From Pomphorhynchus laevis (Eukaryota; Acanthocephala; Palaeacanthocephala; Echinorhynchida; Pomphorhynchidae), in NCBI GenBank assembly GCA_012934845.2, contig WNNJ02001273.1, positions 124,001 to 188,000 of the forward strand: a DNA stretch of 64,000 bases. Direction: 5' to 3'. The notes under the pieces are model-generated. The model was given only the letters and a program-made list of their open reading frames with translations. It was not told where the DNA came from and ran no database searches. Made by a program: the position numbers and the translations under genes. Positions 23,001 to 35,158 of the stretch are shown piece by piece (position 1 is the first letter of the stretch; each line of letters opens with the position of its first letter).

Positions 23001-24519
23001 ATAGAATGTATAAATTTAAGGAGAGTGAGACAATTCCGCGTGAATTTCTTGTAAAACATGTAAGTCAGACGCGAAAGAATGACGAATGCCGTTTCGTCAT
23101 CACAATGACTCATCAGTGCCAGATCCCTCCCACTACTGGAGGCAGAGGAGGACTGGCAATGTATTAATTGATTCTAAATAAATTTGCAACAAAGTAATAA
23201 CTTCTATAAAGGTTTAAATCCAATTAATATCGTTAGTGCCCTAAAATATGTAATATTTTAATATATAATATATAATATGTTATATTCAATATTGAATATT
23301 AAATATATAAATATATTATAATAGATATAATTTATTTTATAAATTTTATTAATCTATAATAAGCAATGAACTTATTATTGAATGTTATATTATAATATGT
23401 TATATTTAATATTTTAGTTCGTATTTATAAATTTATTTTGTCTAGATAAATTCGTTTGATTTCTACTACGATTAAGGATAATGCGTTTCAAACACGGTAT
23501 TTACTCGTCGTATTTGGCTAATCATGTGGTTTATAAAAACATTTGTCTTGCTATGCATGTAATGGAAAGATTTGCTAAAATCATAACGATTTATAATTGA
23601 ACACTTTTTCGGATTATTTGAAAATGTTCAAATCGAATATTAAAAAATATATTAGTATGAAATATACTAATATGATACTAAATAGTTTAATGAAAAATGT
23701 TCTTTGGTCAGTTCTGTGCTTATTTCCTTATTTTAAATTTTTATAAATTTATATTTCAATATTTTAATAATGTTTATATTGTAATTATTAATATAATAGT
23801 TTAGATGTTTTATTGCCATAACAACTGGGCTAATTATTTATTTAACCTGCTTTCCAATCCTGCAGAAACATATAACTGAAAGTAATTTTAATTACAAGTT
23901 AGCGCTTTCTTTAAATTATCTGCCGAAATCACTTGCTGGCCAATCACGAGAAACCGTTAGAAATGTGCAAGCGGCTATTAATCTTTTACAGACAAAATCT
24001 GAAGACCATAAAGTTATTGTGCTATTATTGGTTTCAACTTTATCCGATAATTCAGATTTTCCGGCATCATGCCTTGCAGAAAGCATTGCGTTAGCATTTC
24101 GAAACTCTGGCTTACATGTGTGGTCATTAGATTTTCGCAAGACCCCACAAATTGTCTCAGAAATTGATCGGAAGCTTAATGGCAATCAAGTTTTAATATT
24201 GAGGAACATTGAATTACTGAATTCTCCGTGGATTTTATATCGCTTCTGTGATGGTGAATCCCCGGCTCATCCTAATAGAATATTTATACTTACCTGTGCA
24301 TTAGGCGAAAAAGTAAGCGGTGTAAAAGGTCAACGAATACTTGAAGACTTCCTTCGCAAAAGGTGGCTTAGTGGACAAGCAAATAATACATCGCCATCAT
24401 TATTTGGTATTGAGCAAATCGATCCATTGTTCAGCCGAATAGCCAATAACATTGTATTTGTTAATCGAGTCGGCAGCATATCATCAAATCAAATAACAAT
24501 CGACGGACGCAAATGTTAG
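20041..24519 (+). CDS. TOR1AIP: Torsin-activator (LAP1/LULL1-like) nuclear-envelope protein, four-exon model
   Basis: Proposed exons, all phase 0: 20041-20106, 21535-21621, 23712-23780 and 23866-24519, about 291 aa. The long last exon encodes a luminal AAA-like domain resembling torsin-interacting proteins: QAAINLLQTKSEDHKVIVLLLVS-type core, LRNIELLNS...YRFCDGES, EDFLRKRW, and near the end PLFSRIANNIV. Its Arg (about residue 265) matches the position of the Arg finger by which LAP1/LULL1 activate torsin ATPases in the ER and nuclear-envelope lumen. Exon 2 ends SYFVISVL and the small exon 3 continues FCAYFLILNFYKF, together one membrane span. An in-frame stop lies upstream of the ATG. Exon 4 is strong. 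The 23-codon exon 3 rests on phase, GT/AG sites and hydrophobicity alone. Confidence 0.7.
20957..23390. repeat. Repeated AT-rich blocks inside the LAP1-like introns
   Basis: A block containing TTATCCAATTAATATCGTTA and GTGCTATAAAATATGTAA occurs three times, near 20957-21200, 22627-22770 and 23215-23390, in the same orientation. It is non-coding. A less AT-rich patch at 23085-23160 (CCCTCCCACTACTGGAGGCA) may be a fragment of another repeat. Confidence 0.65.
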
Positions 24520-24613
24520 TTTATTATTCGCTTTTAAGAACAACCACAAATTGATGTATCACTCAAATGCATAAAACTGCATTTGATATTTGAATCTTTT
24601 CAAATATGAATTT

Positions 24614-24619
24614 AATAAA
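24614..24619 (+). terminator. Candidate polyadenylation signal of the LAP1-like gene
   Basis: AATAAA lies about 95 bases after the stop codon at 24517-24519. AT-rich sequence makes chance matches common, so this is only a candidate. Confidence 0.45.
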
Positions 24620-24659
24620 TATATTTACACCAAAATTTCACTTAGAATATAGTTTCCTT

Positions 24660-25160
24660 TAATTTTAATTTCATTTTTATTAAATTTAATTAAATAATTT
24701 AATTAAATTAATTGTTAATTTAATTGATTTAATTAAATTATTTTAATTAACTTTGATTTTAATCTCATTGTCGTTTAATTATAATTTAATTGCAATAAAT
24801 AAACTCTTATATTAATCTTAGATTAATATTATTACAGTCATGTATGAAATTTATTAATGCTTATAAATAAATAAGCAAAATTTGATTTATTAAGCAAAAT
24901 CAGATTGAAATGATGCGTTGAAATCGTCTTGTTGGTCGTCGGTTGAATTTCATTTTGATTTATTTAATTATTCACAGTTTATTTAATTATTCACATAAAT
25001 TTATATATTTTTATAAATTTTATAAATTTATATTTTATATATGTTAAATATTTTAATATATAAAAATATATTTTAATATAATTTAATATATTTAATTTAT
25101 GCATTAATATTTTATATTATTTTATTTTATTTTTTCTCTCAAATTATATTATTTTACATA
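24660..25160. other. AT-rich intergenic DNA
   Basis: TTAATT-rich low-complexity sequence. Nothing is recognised until the LINE2 piece begins. Confidence 0.5.
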
Positions 25161-26365
25161 ATTTTATTTTATTTTTCTCGTGTCATTAAATTCTACAATT
25201 CTTCCTATCGTTGATAATCTCGTTTTCCTAGGCTTCCATTTCGACAACAGACTTTCACTTAAACCTTTCGTTCGAGATAAAGTACGCTCATCTACCTTAA
25301 TACTCTGCAACCTTCGTCAAGTTCGTAGATTGATCGATTTCCCTTCTTGTATGACTCTCATATCATCTCTCCTTTTTTCTAGACTCGATTATTGTCTTTC
25401 TTGGTGATTTGTCTTCGATTTCTCATAAATTTAACTTCCATGTTATGCAATATGCTGATGACATTCTCATCTATGCTCATGCACCTGTTTATCGTATTCA
25501 CGATCTTAGTGTTTCTGCTTCCGACGGTCTTGTCTCAATTTCCAATCATCCTTCTTCCCTTCGCCTTTCTCTAAATCCTGATAAATCCAAAATTATGTGG
25601 ATCCTACCTCAACGCCTCGCCTTCGAACCTCCCTCCGTATCATTAAATTCTACAATTCTTCCTATCTTTGATAATCTCGTTTTCATGGGCTTCCATTTCG
25701 ACAACCGACTTTCATTTAAACCTTTCTTTAGAGATAAAATACGCTCATCTACCTTGATACTCCGCAACCTGCCTCAAATTCGTAGATTGATCGATTTACC
25801 TTCTTGTATGACTCTCATATCATCTCTCCTTTCTTTCTAGACTCGATTATTGTCTTAGTATATTTTCCAACTCACCTAAATCCACTCTTCTTCCACTACA
25901 ACGCATTGTCAACGCAGCCGTCCGAAATTATTTTCCGTCTATGTCGTTTTAATCATACACCCACCATCTTGTTTCTCTCGATTTACTTACCATTTATTGT
26001 CGTGTTCAAATTCGTCTTCTTCTCGTTGCTTTCCGCCTTGTAACTTTTCATACCCTTTCCTTTATAAACCTTCCTTTTCTTGATAATTCTCGTCCTGTTT
26101 ACTGTTCCTTGCGTTCCTGTAATTCCCTTCTTTTACATGTCCCAAACTACTCTACCTCCTTTGGACTCCGCTCCTTCATTGTGGCTGCTCCTCTATCGTG
26201 GAACCATCTGCCCATTCATATACGCCAATCAACTTCCTTGCCGTGCTTCAAACGATAAATCCGATCCAATTTAAACAATTTATCTGCTTGACTTTTTCAT
26301 TTTTGTTTGTGGACTTGTAAGCGTGCAGCTTGTACGCATTTGCCACGTTAAATAAATTTGTATTA
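25160..26365 (+). pseudogene. LINE2 fragment with internal tandem duplication
   Basis: Plus-strand RT and C-terminal sequence of LINE2. The segment LNSTILPI.DNLVF.GFHFDNRLS ... DYCL occurs twice, at 25173-25397 and again within 25640-25857, joined at a TTGTCTT junction. This fits a ~465 bp tandem duplication whose first copy is cut at the left. Motif C is intact (YADD, 25451-25462). The C-terminal domain follows with frame changes. The 3' tail carries the hairpin at 26321-26337 and TTTGCCACGTTAA. Confidence 0.75.
26321..26337 (+). promoter_or_regulatory. LINE2 3'-tail hairpin
   Basis: GCGTGC and GTACGC pair (one G-U) around AGCTT. It is equivalent to the hairpins at 14144-14159 and 42675-42691. 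Confidence 0.6.
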
Positions 26366-27214
26366 TTATTAAATTAGATTAATCAATTTAATCAATGAAA
26401 TTGATTTAATTTACATTAAATCAATATAATAAATTAACAAATTAATATAATAAATGTATTAACATTAATTTTATTTTCACTGCCTAAATAATATTATTTT
26501 AAATATTTAACAATAATATATTAATTTATTCATGTTAAATTCCTCTATTAACCGTTGGATATTTACAATGCATTTCTCTATACTTTTTGATAAGCAGGTT
26601 GAAAATGAAACACGTTCATTCTAGTCTTTTGTAGCTAATAGAGTCATCCGAAAAATAGCTGTAAATTATAAATTTTATAACTTCCGTAGTGTCTTAATCA
26701 TTTTGGCATTCTGAGCTCGTTTTGAACCAAATGGGGCATACACACTCACATATGTTATCAATACGTAAAATTTTGTTGCTAACCAAGTGTATCGGTTGAC
26801 CATAAATTTTTAACAATATCAAATATTATGCTGTATTTATATTAAATTTATAAATATTAAATATATTTATTATATTTAATATATTAAATATATATTTAAT
26901 ATATTAAAGTTCAATTCTTCACAACGATGCATCTAAAACACAACATAAATTTCTCCATCGTTGGAAATCTGCATCGTGCATAAACACGTCTTTTGCCCAT
27001 CTTTTTAATGATGAAAAGAAAAAATTTGAAATGTAACGAGTCCTTTACTGCATAGTTTTTCTAAAATAAAATTTTTAAAATAGAATTTACACCCAATTTA
27101 AAATAGAATGTAAATTAAAAGGTTATTTTGCAATTGTTTAAAATATTTGCAACATTCAGGGATTTACAATAACACGTTTTTATGAGCTGATTAATGGATA
27201 ATATATCATGTATC

Positions 27215-27392
27215 TATATAGGTTTATGGTCCTATTCCTCTACCCAAGATAGCAGATTGATTATCTAATATGTATTATTTATAATTATTTATTATTAAAT
27301 TACTTATCATTTAATTATTTAGATTTTATTTAGCATTATTTTTTATTTATAAAAAATATAAAATACGTAGACTCAGTTAGATGATCTGATTT
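27215..27392 (+). repeat. Member of the CTGCTATG / CGTAGACTCAGTTAG repeat family
   Basis: Contains CCTCTACCCAAGATAGCAG and ends with AAATACGTAGACTCAGTTAG like the repeat at 2657-3070. It is shorter and rearranged relative to it. Confidence 0.6.
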
Positions 27393-27769
27393 ATAACTTA
27401 GAAAGCAGCATTTGAAGCACATTTCATGAGGGAAAAATAATTTCATCGATTCTTATGGCAAACCTGAACACAGGATTTTGGCATATATTTTTCTATTTAT
27501 AGTTATTTATTGATATTTAATTATTTATATATGTATCTATATAGGTTTATTCCTCTAGTCATCAACCCAAATTAGCAGTTTGGTTATCTAACTTGATTTA
27601 TATACTAGCACAGAGTATATTATTTCATATTTATAAATATCCATAAATATTTAAAAATGCGATATGTTCAGTTGCAAAATTAAAAGATCTATGGAAGAAA
27701 ATCAACTTGTTTAAAATGAATTAAGTTCAATTAGATTCTAATATACATATCCGATCATTTAAAAATGGT

Positions 27770-27965
27770 AAACTTTTGTGTTTATAAGATCTACCTCTTA
27801 AATATAGTCGCGATCGACTTGTTGTTTTAGATGAAGCTATGAAGGAATGGGTGTAAAATACATACTATTTAAATTTCTAATTTAGTATAAAATTCAAAAA
27901 CTAATAAACTGCAGCTATTACTCCTTTACATTGAGATAAATAATAACTACAATTTACGATCGAAC
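27770..27965 (+). repeat. Unnamed dispersed repeat, copy 1
   Basis: A stretch with GTCGCGATCGACTT, GTGTAAAATACATACTATTT and CCTTTACATTGAG is matched in the same order and orientation at 41650-41850. Both are non-coding. Spacing is similar, with many substitutions. Confidence 0.6.
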
Positions 27966-28353
27966 TCAGCAATACATGTTTATTGTTTAACTTTATCTAC
28001 AATAGTGATTAAAGCCTAAGAAACTAATGACATATTATTCCAGTCTGCGTTTGTATTCTTTCGTATATTAAAGATTTTTATTATTAAGAATTTCTTAAAT
28101 ATTGAAAATAACGTATCATTAATAGTTATATAACAAGTTGCATTCAAATAAATGTACATCGTAGCATCCGTGTCTAATGAATTATCAAGCAAATTGATTA
28201 ATTTGCAAATTTATATGTTTAAAGTTTTGTGTCTAAAATACTTTCTTATTTTCTAGCATTTCAAATTCAACATTAAATCAAATTGTAGAAAACAATTTTT
28301 AGCAAAGCTTAATGGAATATTTCAAATAATCTAAATTTAATTTATCTATATAT

Positions 28354-31300
28354 CTAAGAAGCTATAGTTTTTACCATAGTGGATATTAGTAGATATGGAT
28401 CGACATTACTCGCTGGCCGTCGGTCCTCAAGGTAACCACGTCCTTCAAGAACTACATGCCTCGGGATTCGAACAGAAACGCTTCGATTGGCAACATCGCT
28501 TGTAAATCTACGGTAATCGCTAGTCTCGTTGTTTCCAGTTAATCGCCTAATATTATCTTGTCCCTGATTAAGATCATAATTTAATATATCTTGATGGTGT
28601 CTCTTGGATAGCTTTTCGATGGCTTCATTTATGTATCTAAAACAGAAAACAACAGCGCTATTGCTATAGCCTGAAAATATCTGTATATTTTAGAGTCATA
28701 ATTTGTAAATCGGTAATAGTAATCTTTTAAATCTTAAATTTTAAAATTATGAAAGAGGAAACCGATTTATTAATAGATTGACAAAATATTGATTCTTATT
28801 ACTTTTAATTATAAATTGTTTGCGCTCGGTTATAAATAGCGTGTAAACCTTTATATATACGAGTACAGAATGAATAGTTGATCTGATTTGTTAGGAAAAA
28901 GATGGCTTTAAAATTGTAAACTCGAGAGAAATGCAAGTGTTACGCAGAAATGAATTTTAATTGAAATTCCTTACAATATATGTTTAAGCTAATATGATGA
29001 ACAACACAGTCTATCGTTTAATGACAGTTACAAAATTCATATTTTATTAGATTTATGCCAATTATACACGATGGTTTGAAAAATCATAGCATATAAGTAC
29101 ATGACGATCAGGGACCGCTATATTATAAATCAATTATAACAATCTGGGACGATTATAAATCAATTATTAAGCATTATTTACTCCAGCTATGTTAGGTCGA
29201 GGAATAGGTGCCGAAACCTGATAACATAGCAGTTACTTCTGATGACCTCTTATTCCTTATTTGGATACATCGTCTGTTATCTATTAATCAATTTATAAAA
29301 ATTAACTTTAATTTTAAATTTTAACTTGATGTAAATTATATAAAATCTTATATAATTTATTATTAATTATTAAAATTATTTAATATTTATTTAGCATTGT
29401 TTTTAATTTATAAATAATATAAAATACGTAGACTCAGTTAGCTGATCTGACTTAATTATAATAATTTTTATTTAATAAGTGAGCAAATTTACCCAGTAAC
29501 CTCGATATAAAAAATTACTAAGTAATTATTAAATAATTATTAAATATTTATAATTATTAAATTATTATTAAATTATTTTATTTTTAATTTAAAAATAATT
29601 AAATATAATTTAATTTATCATTATTTTTAATGATAAATTTCATAAATATTTTTTATGAAATATATCTTATTTCATGCATATGAAATATATTTGATAATAA
29701 TATAATAATTATTTCAAATCTTCATTTTCATAAACTTTAATGCATATAATATTAACTAATATTACCTGCATATAACTTTTAAATACCTGAGAATTCAGGT
29801 ATTACAATGAGGTAAATAACTGATGTCTATATAGACAACTATGATATTACATACACATTAAAAATTACAAATTTTCAGTGACATACAAGCTATCATACAA
29901 CGCAAATGAACGGATATCATAAGAAGAGTATTAGACAAAGATAAGATTATTATATTCAGAGCAGAGTCAAATGCCGTTTTGTTCAACCACATATAATCAA
30001 TGGAATATCCAATAAATAATTAGATCAATCAATTACTTTCTTAATTGATTTGATTATTAATTTAGGGAAACGCTTCTCATAAGTTGTGCATTAGACGAAT
30101 CTAAACACATGTGTATAAATTCAATCACTTGCTATGATCTCAATAGCGTTGTGCATATACGCAGATCTTGCAAGCTGATAAAAGCTGTATTAAGTAAAAA
30201 AAATATGTATTATATACATACATATATATATACTTAAAAATACTAAATAAATATTTTTTACTTAAAAATATCAAGTAAAAAACTGTATCATTCAATAATC
30301 AATAACGAGCAGTGTGGGACATCAATGATGTTCTAATCTATTAATGCATACCGATATTTAGTTTACCAAATTAATTGCAAAAAGCATAATCTGAACTTTT
30401 CATTTACTGAGAATGAAACATTTACGTTTTATCGTGAAATTTATGGCATTGCAGTATTTTAATCAATGTTGTTAAGGTTCATGTAAGCATATTTATACCA
30501 CATATTAAATACAGCAAGGTAAATAATATAAACTTACTTAATTCCACCTTCACTTCTCATTTCCATTGTACTAAAGTTCATATGAGCACCGGATCCATTA
30601 GCATGAACATAAAATTTAGGCTCATACGATATATTCACTTTTAACTTTTCAGCTACTCTCTGTAATAGGTATCTTGCTGCCCATAGATGGTCACCAAGTA
30701 ATATGCCTTCGCAAGGTCCGATTTGAAATTCCCATTGGCCAAAGACAACTTCAGCGTTTGTACCATAAATATTTACACCCGCTTTAATACAAGCTAGCAA
30801 ATGTTGATCACTTAGTTCTCTACCAAATGAGTTAGTAAATCCAATTCCACAATAATGTGAACGATTATCTTCCAACACATTGTTGTTTACTGCTGTTTTA
30901 CTATGCAGTGAATTACTGTTGGTTAACATCGTTTCGGCAGGGATTAAAACGTTATTATTACTGTCTACGATCAAGTATTCTTGCTCTATACCGAACCAAG
31001 GTTTATTAAGGTTGGGAAACATTCGCAATATTTCCAAACATGCGTGTCTGTGATTGGTGACTAAACAAGGATATCAATTAATTCAATCAAAAACGTTCAA
31101 TTAGTTTAAAATCGTGTTTTGTATATAATTTAACCTGCTATAATATATTAAGATATAGGAACATGCTAACGGATTGTCCATTATATGAGGATATCATATC
31201 TATGATTTTGTACATAATCATTTTGCTGATTGTTGTTAACAGAAAATGCGTGTATTAACTTTTGTTGATAGCTGTCCATGAGTCAAGCAATATCAAGAAT

Positions 31301-34300
31301 GTATGAGCCTATAAAGATGTTTCACCACTTCTACATATGCCAAGGCAGCTAATAATAATTTAATAATTTAAAGGATCATTTATTATTAGATCAATAAACT
31401 TTACAGGAAGTGAAATGTATTAATTTTCATATCTCTGCTGCCAGATACTGAATTGCAGAATTCAGTATCTGACAGTTCAGAAAATTCAATTCAGTAAATT
31501 GGATTTTTTAGAATTCTTTTTGTGCCAAAAAAACGCATTATTTTATAAGCTAACAATATGCATATAAAATATAATATAAATATTTAATATTTAAAAACCT
31601 CAAGGTATATGAAACTATATCCTAGTATATAAAATACCCAAATATATAAGATACCCAATTTTATGTTCAAATATACAAGTTAAGGAGGAATATTACTTGA
31701 TAGATTATTGTCTTTTTTTATAAGAAAATATTATTTAATATATAATATAATATTTAAACAAATAAACGATTTTGCATACCTAAAGGTTTCATCTCATAAT
31801 CAAACGTTTGACAAAGAGCGATCTTATGATTTCCATCGTAAAAAGGATCCTTGAAGATTGCAACGGGTGAAATATATACATCACTGTTCATGCAATCTGC
31901 CTGGCCAGTACTTGACCCATCGAAAACCCAAATGGGATAATCTGTCAATAAATCAAAATGAAAAGTTTAAACTTTTGATGTTAATTGCTAAATGACGAAT
32001 TGAACTAAAAATTTTATTTAACGTTAAACCAAGCCTATTGTATAAAAACAAAATCCAAGAATAAATAAACAATAAACAAATAATTAAAAAAAAAGAAATC
32101 GACAATTTTTAAACAAACAGAGCTAATTATATAAATTAAAATTGCTTTTCTCTTAGAAAAGATGTCAATTTTATGGCTATTATCTTCTGATTAAATACTC
32201 AGAAGATATTTAAAATAATCACCTGATTTAGAATTAATTGATATAAAAATACTCGCATTGTAATTTTCATAATTTATTTTATGTATTGAAGTGACAATTC
32301 TGTCACTTTGTATATATGCCCGTGCTAAGCTGAATATCAAGATTTAATGTTATGATAATATATATGCAGTTTAATATTACTAAAGTAATAAATAAGAAAG
32401 TGTAAAAAACTGTTTACAAAAAATTGTTTACAGTGAAAGTATTTATTATTAATTTTTTTAAATTAAATTTAAAATTAAATATCACTTTTTACAATGTAAA
32501 AAGTGATACGAGAAATTTAAAAAGTGATATTTAATTTTAAATTTAATTTTAAAAACATTTAATAATAAATACTTTCACTGTAAACAATTTTTAACAATTT
32601 TTTGTAAACAGTTTTTTACACTTTCTTATTGAGATAATAAGCGAGATATTTTACAAAAACAACATTTCAGTAGCCTGTGCTTTTAATAAGCTACTAGTGT
32701 GTACCGTATTATCCTCAGGCTTTCTTCTTCTTTATAAAGAGTTGAGCTTAAGCGCACATCACGTTCCGCCTTTTATAATTAAGCTATCACTTCGCATTTG
32801 CTTGAAACGCATCGCATTTGCTTAAGATCTTCAACTATTGTTCTCTTAAAGCATCACGACGTTTCAAAACTATTTTTATATCAAGAGGAATTATAAACTG
32901 AAATTTTAAATAAAAGTCAATTTTTATGAACGGACTAATAAATAATAGATAATAATAGACAATGGACTAATAGATATTCAGCTTTGCTTAGCTGAATATC
33001 AAGATTTAATGTTATGATAATATGTATACAGTTTAATATTACTAAAGTAATATTAAGTTGAATACATTGAGTAACAATTCAGATCAGATAATTGAGTAAT
33101 TAATTAATAATTAACTAAATAATTATAAATGATAATTAATCAGATTTTATACAATTTATGTTTATTTTTATTAATAGTTTGTAAATTTATACTTCTCCAT
33201 TATAAGAAAAACATATAATAAGTATTATATACTCATTAATACTTATTAATATATTACAATCTATAATAAGCATGCCAGAGAGCATCTAGGACAATGCAAT
33301 TTCTAGAGATCATGATGGGAGGTTTAATATTCTGTGTGAAATCTGATAATCATGGATTCGTAGTCTAGCAGTCAAGAGCGCAAGCCAAGTACGGAAAGCA
33401 ACAGCTCGTATATCGGGATGAGTCACATTTCGAAAGGATAAGAGTTGGTAGTGAGCCTTCTGATGAGCCCGGTGCTATCAATATGTGGCAGAAAGCGGTC
33501 GAAACAAAAAGGACTATGGGAATGATGTCGTTAGTAGTCAGGGTGTATGAAATTGGATATTATGAAGGAAGGATTCTGTGGCTGGTTTTTAAAGCGAAAG
33601 TCACCTTGTGTGACCTAGCAACTATTCAATAGCGAATTAAGCATTCATAACAGGGTCACCAGTCCCGATGTCAATCGATCTTTATGATCTCATACTTAAC
33701 AATCTATAATAAGCATGCCATAGAGCATCTCGGACAATTCAGTTTCTAGATATCATGATGGAAGGTTTGATATTATATGTGAAATCTGATAATCAAGGAT
33801 TCGTAGCCTACCAGTCAAGAGCGCAAGCCAAGTACAGAGAGCAACAATTTAAATCTCGGATGAGTCACATTTCGAATTGGTAGTCAGCCTATTGATGAGC
33901 CTGGGGCTATCAATATGTGTCATAAAGTGTTCGAAACAAAAATGACTGTGGGAATGATGCCGTTAGTAGTCAGGGTGTATGAAATTGGATATAATGAAGG
34001 AAGGATTCTGGAGCTGGGTTTCGATGCGAAAGTCATTTTGCGGAACCTAGCAACTATTATATATAGCTGCAATTCGTGATCTAGTATATATATATTTGTC
34101 CAATTATTTTGAGAGTAAAAGTTGTTGAACTGTAAAGACTTTACCGGTTCACTATATATAATTTTTCAATTATTTAATTAATGAGTTTATCATGTATGTA
34201 GTTTATTCATTATCGCGCATTGTCGTTGTCTATTTATTTATTAAATTACTCAAATTAATTCTGTGTGAAATTTATTTAATTGGAATACATAATTGGGACT

Positions 34301-34618
34301 GGAATACATATTTCAATTTAACCAATCCATTGATACTTGACGCCCTAATTTAAACTCAAAGATCATTGAGTTTCTTACAGTTTTGCGGTGAAAAAAAACT
34401 ATTTTTATACTTAATAAATTACATTTTGGAAGATTTTCAAATATATTTATAAAATTGTAACTAAAATAAGATCAAGATTTAATACCATTTGGGTTATTAG
34501 TTGGATTGGTAAATGTCCGCGTCTTGCTACGAAGATTAATTCCACTCTCGTCAATCCAAACATACGTGCATACGCCACGTTCCCCGTTGCCAGGATTTTC
34601 GTGAACGTGGGAATTCAT
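28354..34618 (-). CDS. GLUL: Glutamine synthetase, divergent four-exon gene (366 aa)
   Basis: Exons on the minus strand: 34618-34486 (ATG at 34618), 31941-31780, 31060-30538 and 28636-28354 (stop TAG). All splice phases agree. Joins: GT donors, AG acceptors. It makes glutamine from glutamate, NH3 and ATP. Order seen: beta-grasp YVWIDESG.NLRSKTRT, VFDGSSTGQA (catalytic Asp), WFGIEQEY, GTNAEV...QWEFQIGPCEG, GSGAHMNFST, LTGNNETS, VRIPR and GYLEDRRPASN.DP. The metal and substrate Glu/His/Arg residues I know are kept. Odd points: the usual GWPKNGFPGPQGPYYC stretch is replaced by a longer, unrelated loop before HYCG; FxHE-type HHE is NNE; DWNGAG is HANGSG; FEDRR is LEDRR. Upstream of the ATG an in-frame TAG overlaps an AG acceptor, so an extra 5' exon is possible. 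Confidence 0.88.
29160..29450 (+). repeat. CTGCTATG-family repeat in the last intron of glutamine synthetase
   Basis: AGCTATGTTAGGTCGAGGAA ... GATAACATAGCAG, then AAATACGTAGACTCAGTTAG and GCTGATCTGA. It matches 2657-3070 along about 290 bp at lower identity. It lies in the intron between exons 3 and 4. Confidence 0.7.
31442..31471. repeat. Perfect 13-bp inverted repeat with 4-nt loop
   Basis: CAGATACTGAATT and its reverse complement flank GCAG, in the intron between exons 2 and 3 of glutamine synthetase. It is followed by further TTCAGTA/AATTCAGT echoes up to 31500. Confidence 0.8.
32329..33052. repeat. 62-bp direct repeats bracketing a ~600 bp block
   Basis: 32329-32390 and 32991-33052 (GCTGAATATCAAGATTTAAT and following) are nearly identical. 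They enclose the hairpin MITE at 32391-32630 and about 360 bp more, all inside the first intron of glutamine synthetase. Confidence 0.75.
32391..32630. mobile_element. Hairpin MITE (~240 bp)
   Basis: Two long arms, about 32391-32505 and 32510-32630, are inverted copies with AATAAGAAAGTGTAAAAAAC at the left end and its complement at the right. The whole element folds into one hairpin and has no ORF. The superfamily is not clear. Confidence 0.8.
33256..34065 (+). mobile_element. Tandem pair of a SINE-like repeat
   Basis: Two head-to-tail units, 33256-33699 and 33700-34065, start at ACAATCTATAATAAGCATGCC and agree at most positions. Inside each is a tRNA-like stretch: an A-box-like TAGTCTAGCAGTCAAGAGCG (about 33359), followed ~40 bases later by a degenerate B-box-like segment ending CGGGATGAGTC. 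This suggests a tRNA-derived SINE, but no tRNA fold was confirmed. It lies in the first intron of glutamine synthetase. Confidence 0.5.
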
Positions 34619-34654
34619 TTTATGCTCTTTTAAACCGCACACTCGTAATTCTTT

Positions 34655-35158
34655 CTAATAAATAAAAGTAACATAATGTTACGAAATTTCATTGAAACGC
34701 ATCATCAAAATTAGTAACTACTTTCTGCGCAATATTCGGTAGCGTTTTTGAGTTTTTAATAAATGCTATTCATATAGCAACTGAAAAAATAAGAAATCAA
34801 ATTTTTACTTGAAATACAATAATCAATACTACTGCAACTTCAACAATATTACCCTTTTGTGAAACCATAAAATACAATGACAATGTGAGATTGTCTTAAG
34901 TTTAGATAATTAATGTAAATAAATGGTACAGGACAAGTAGCTGAGCAGATGATTACTGCTTTATTAGAGAACATCACCTTAAATATACATCTTTAATAGA
35001 CAATTAAATAACTAAGGGTAATATTTAAAGATTATTTTCTCTAGAGCTAAAAAGATATTTTTCATACACATTTTAATAAGAAATAATTTAAATACAACTT
35101 TTTTAATTAATACGATAAGGAAAGTTTAAACCTAATTCTTTTTTACAACCTTCGTAGG
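34655..35158. other. Upstream flank of glutamine synthetase
   Basis: AT-rich. It would contain the promoter or a further 5' exon of the gene. Neither can be placed with confidence. Confidence 0.35.

Larger units (their letters stand above)
26370..28350. other. AT-rich intergenic DNA with repeat pieces
   Basis: No gene is seen. It holds pieces of the CTGCTATG dispersed repeat (27215-27392 and a reverse-oriented piece near 27535-27650) and one member of an unnamed repeat (27770-27965). It covers the probable 3' flank of the glutamine synthetase gene, with a possible minus-strand AATAAA at 28077-28082. Confidence 0.5.

Noticed and set aside
33350-33430. A functional tRNA gene
   Set aside because: The A- and B-box-like stretches are degenerate, a full cloverleaf could not be drawn, and the stretch is repeated within a longer tandem unit.
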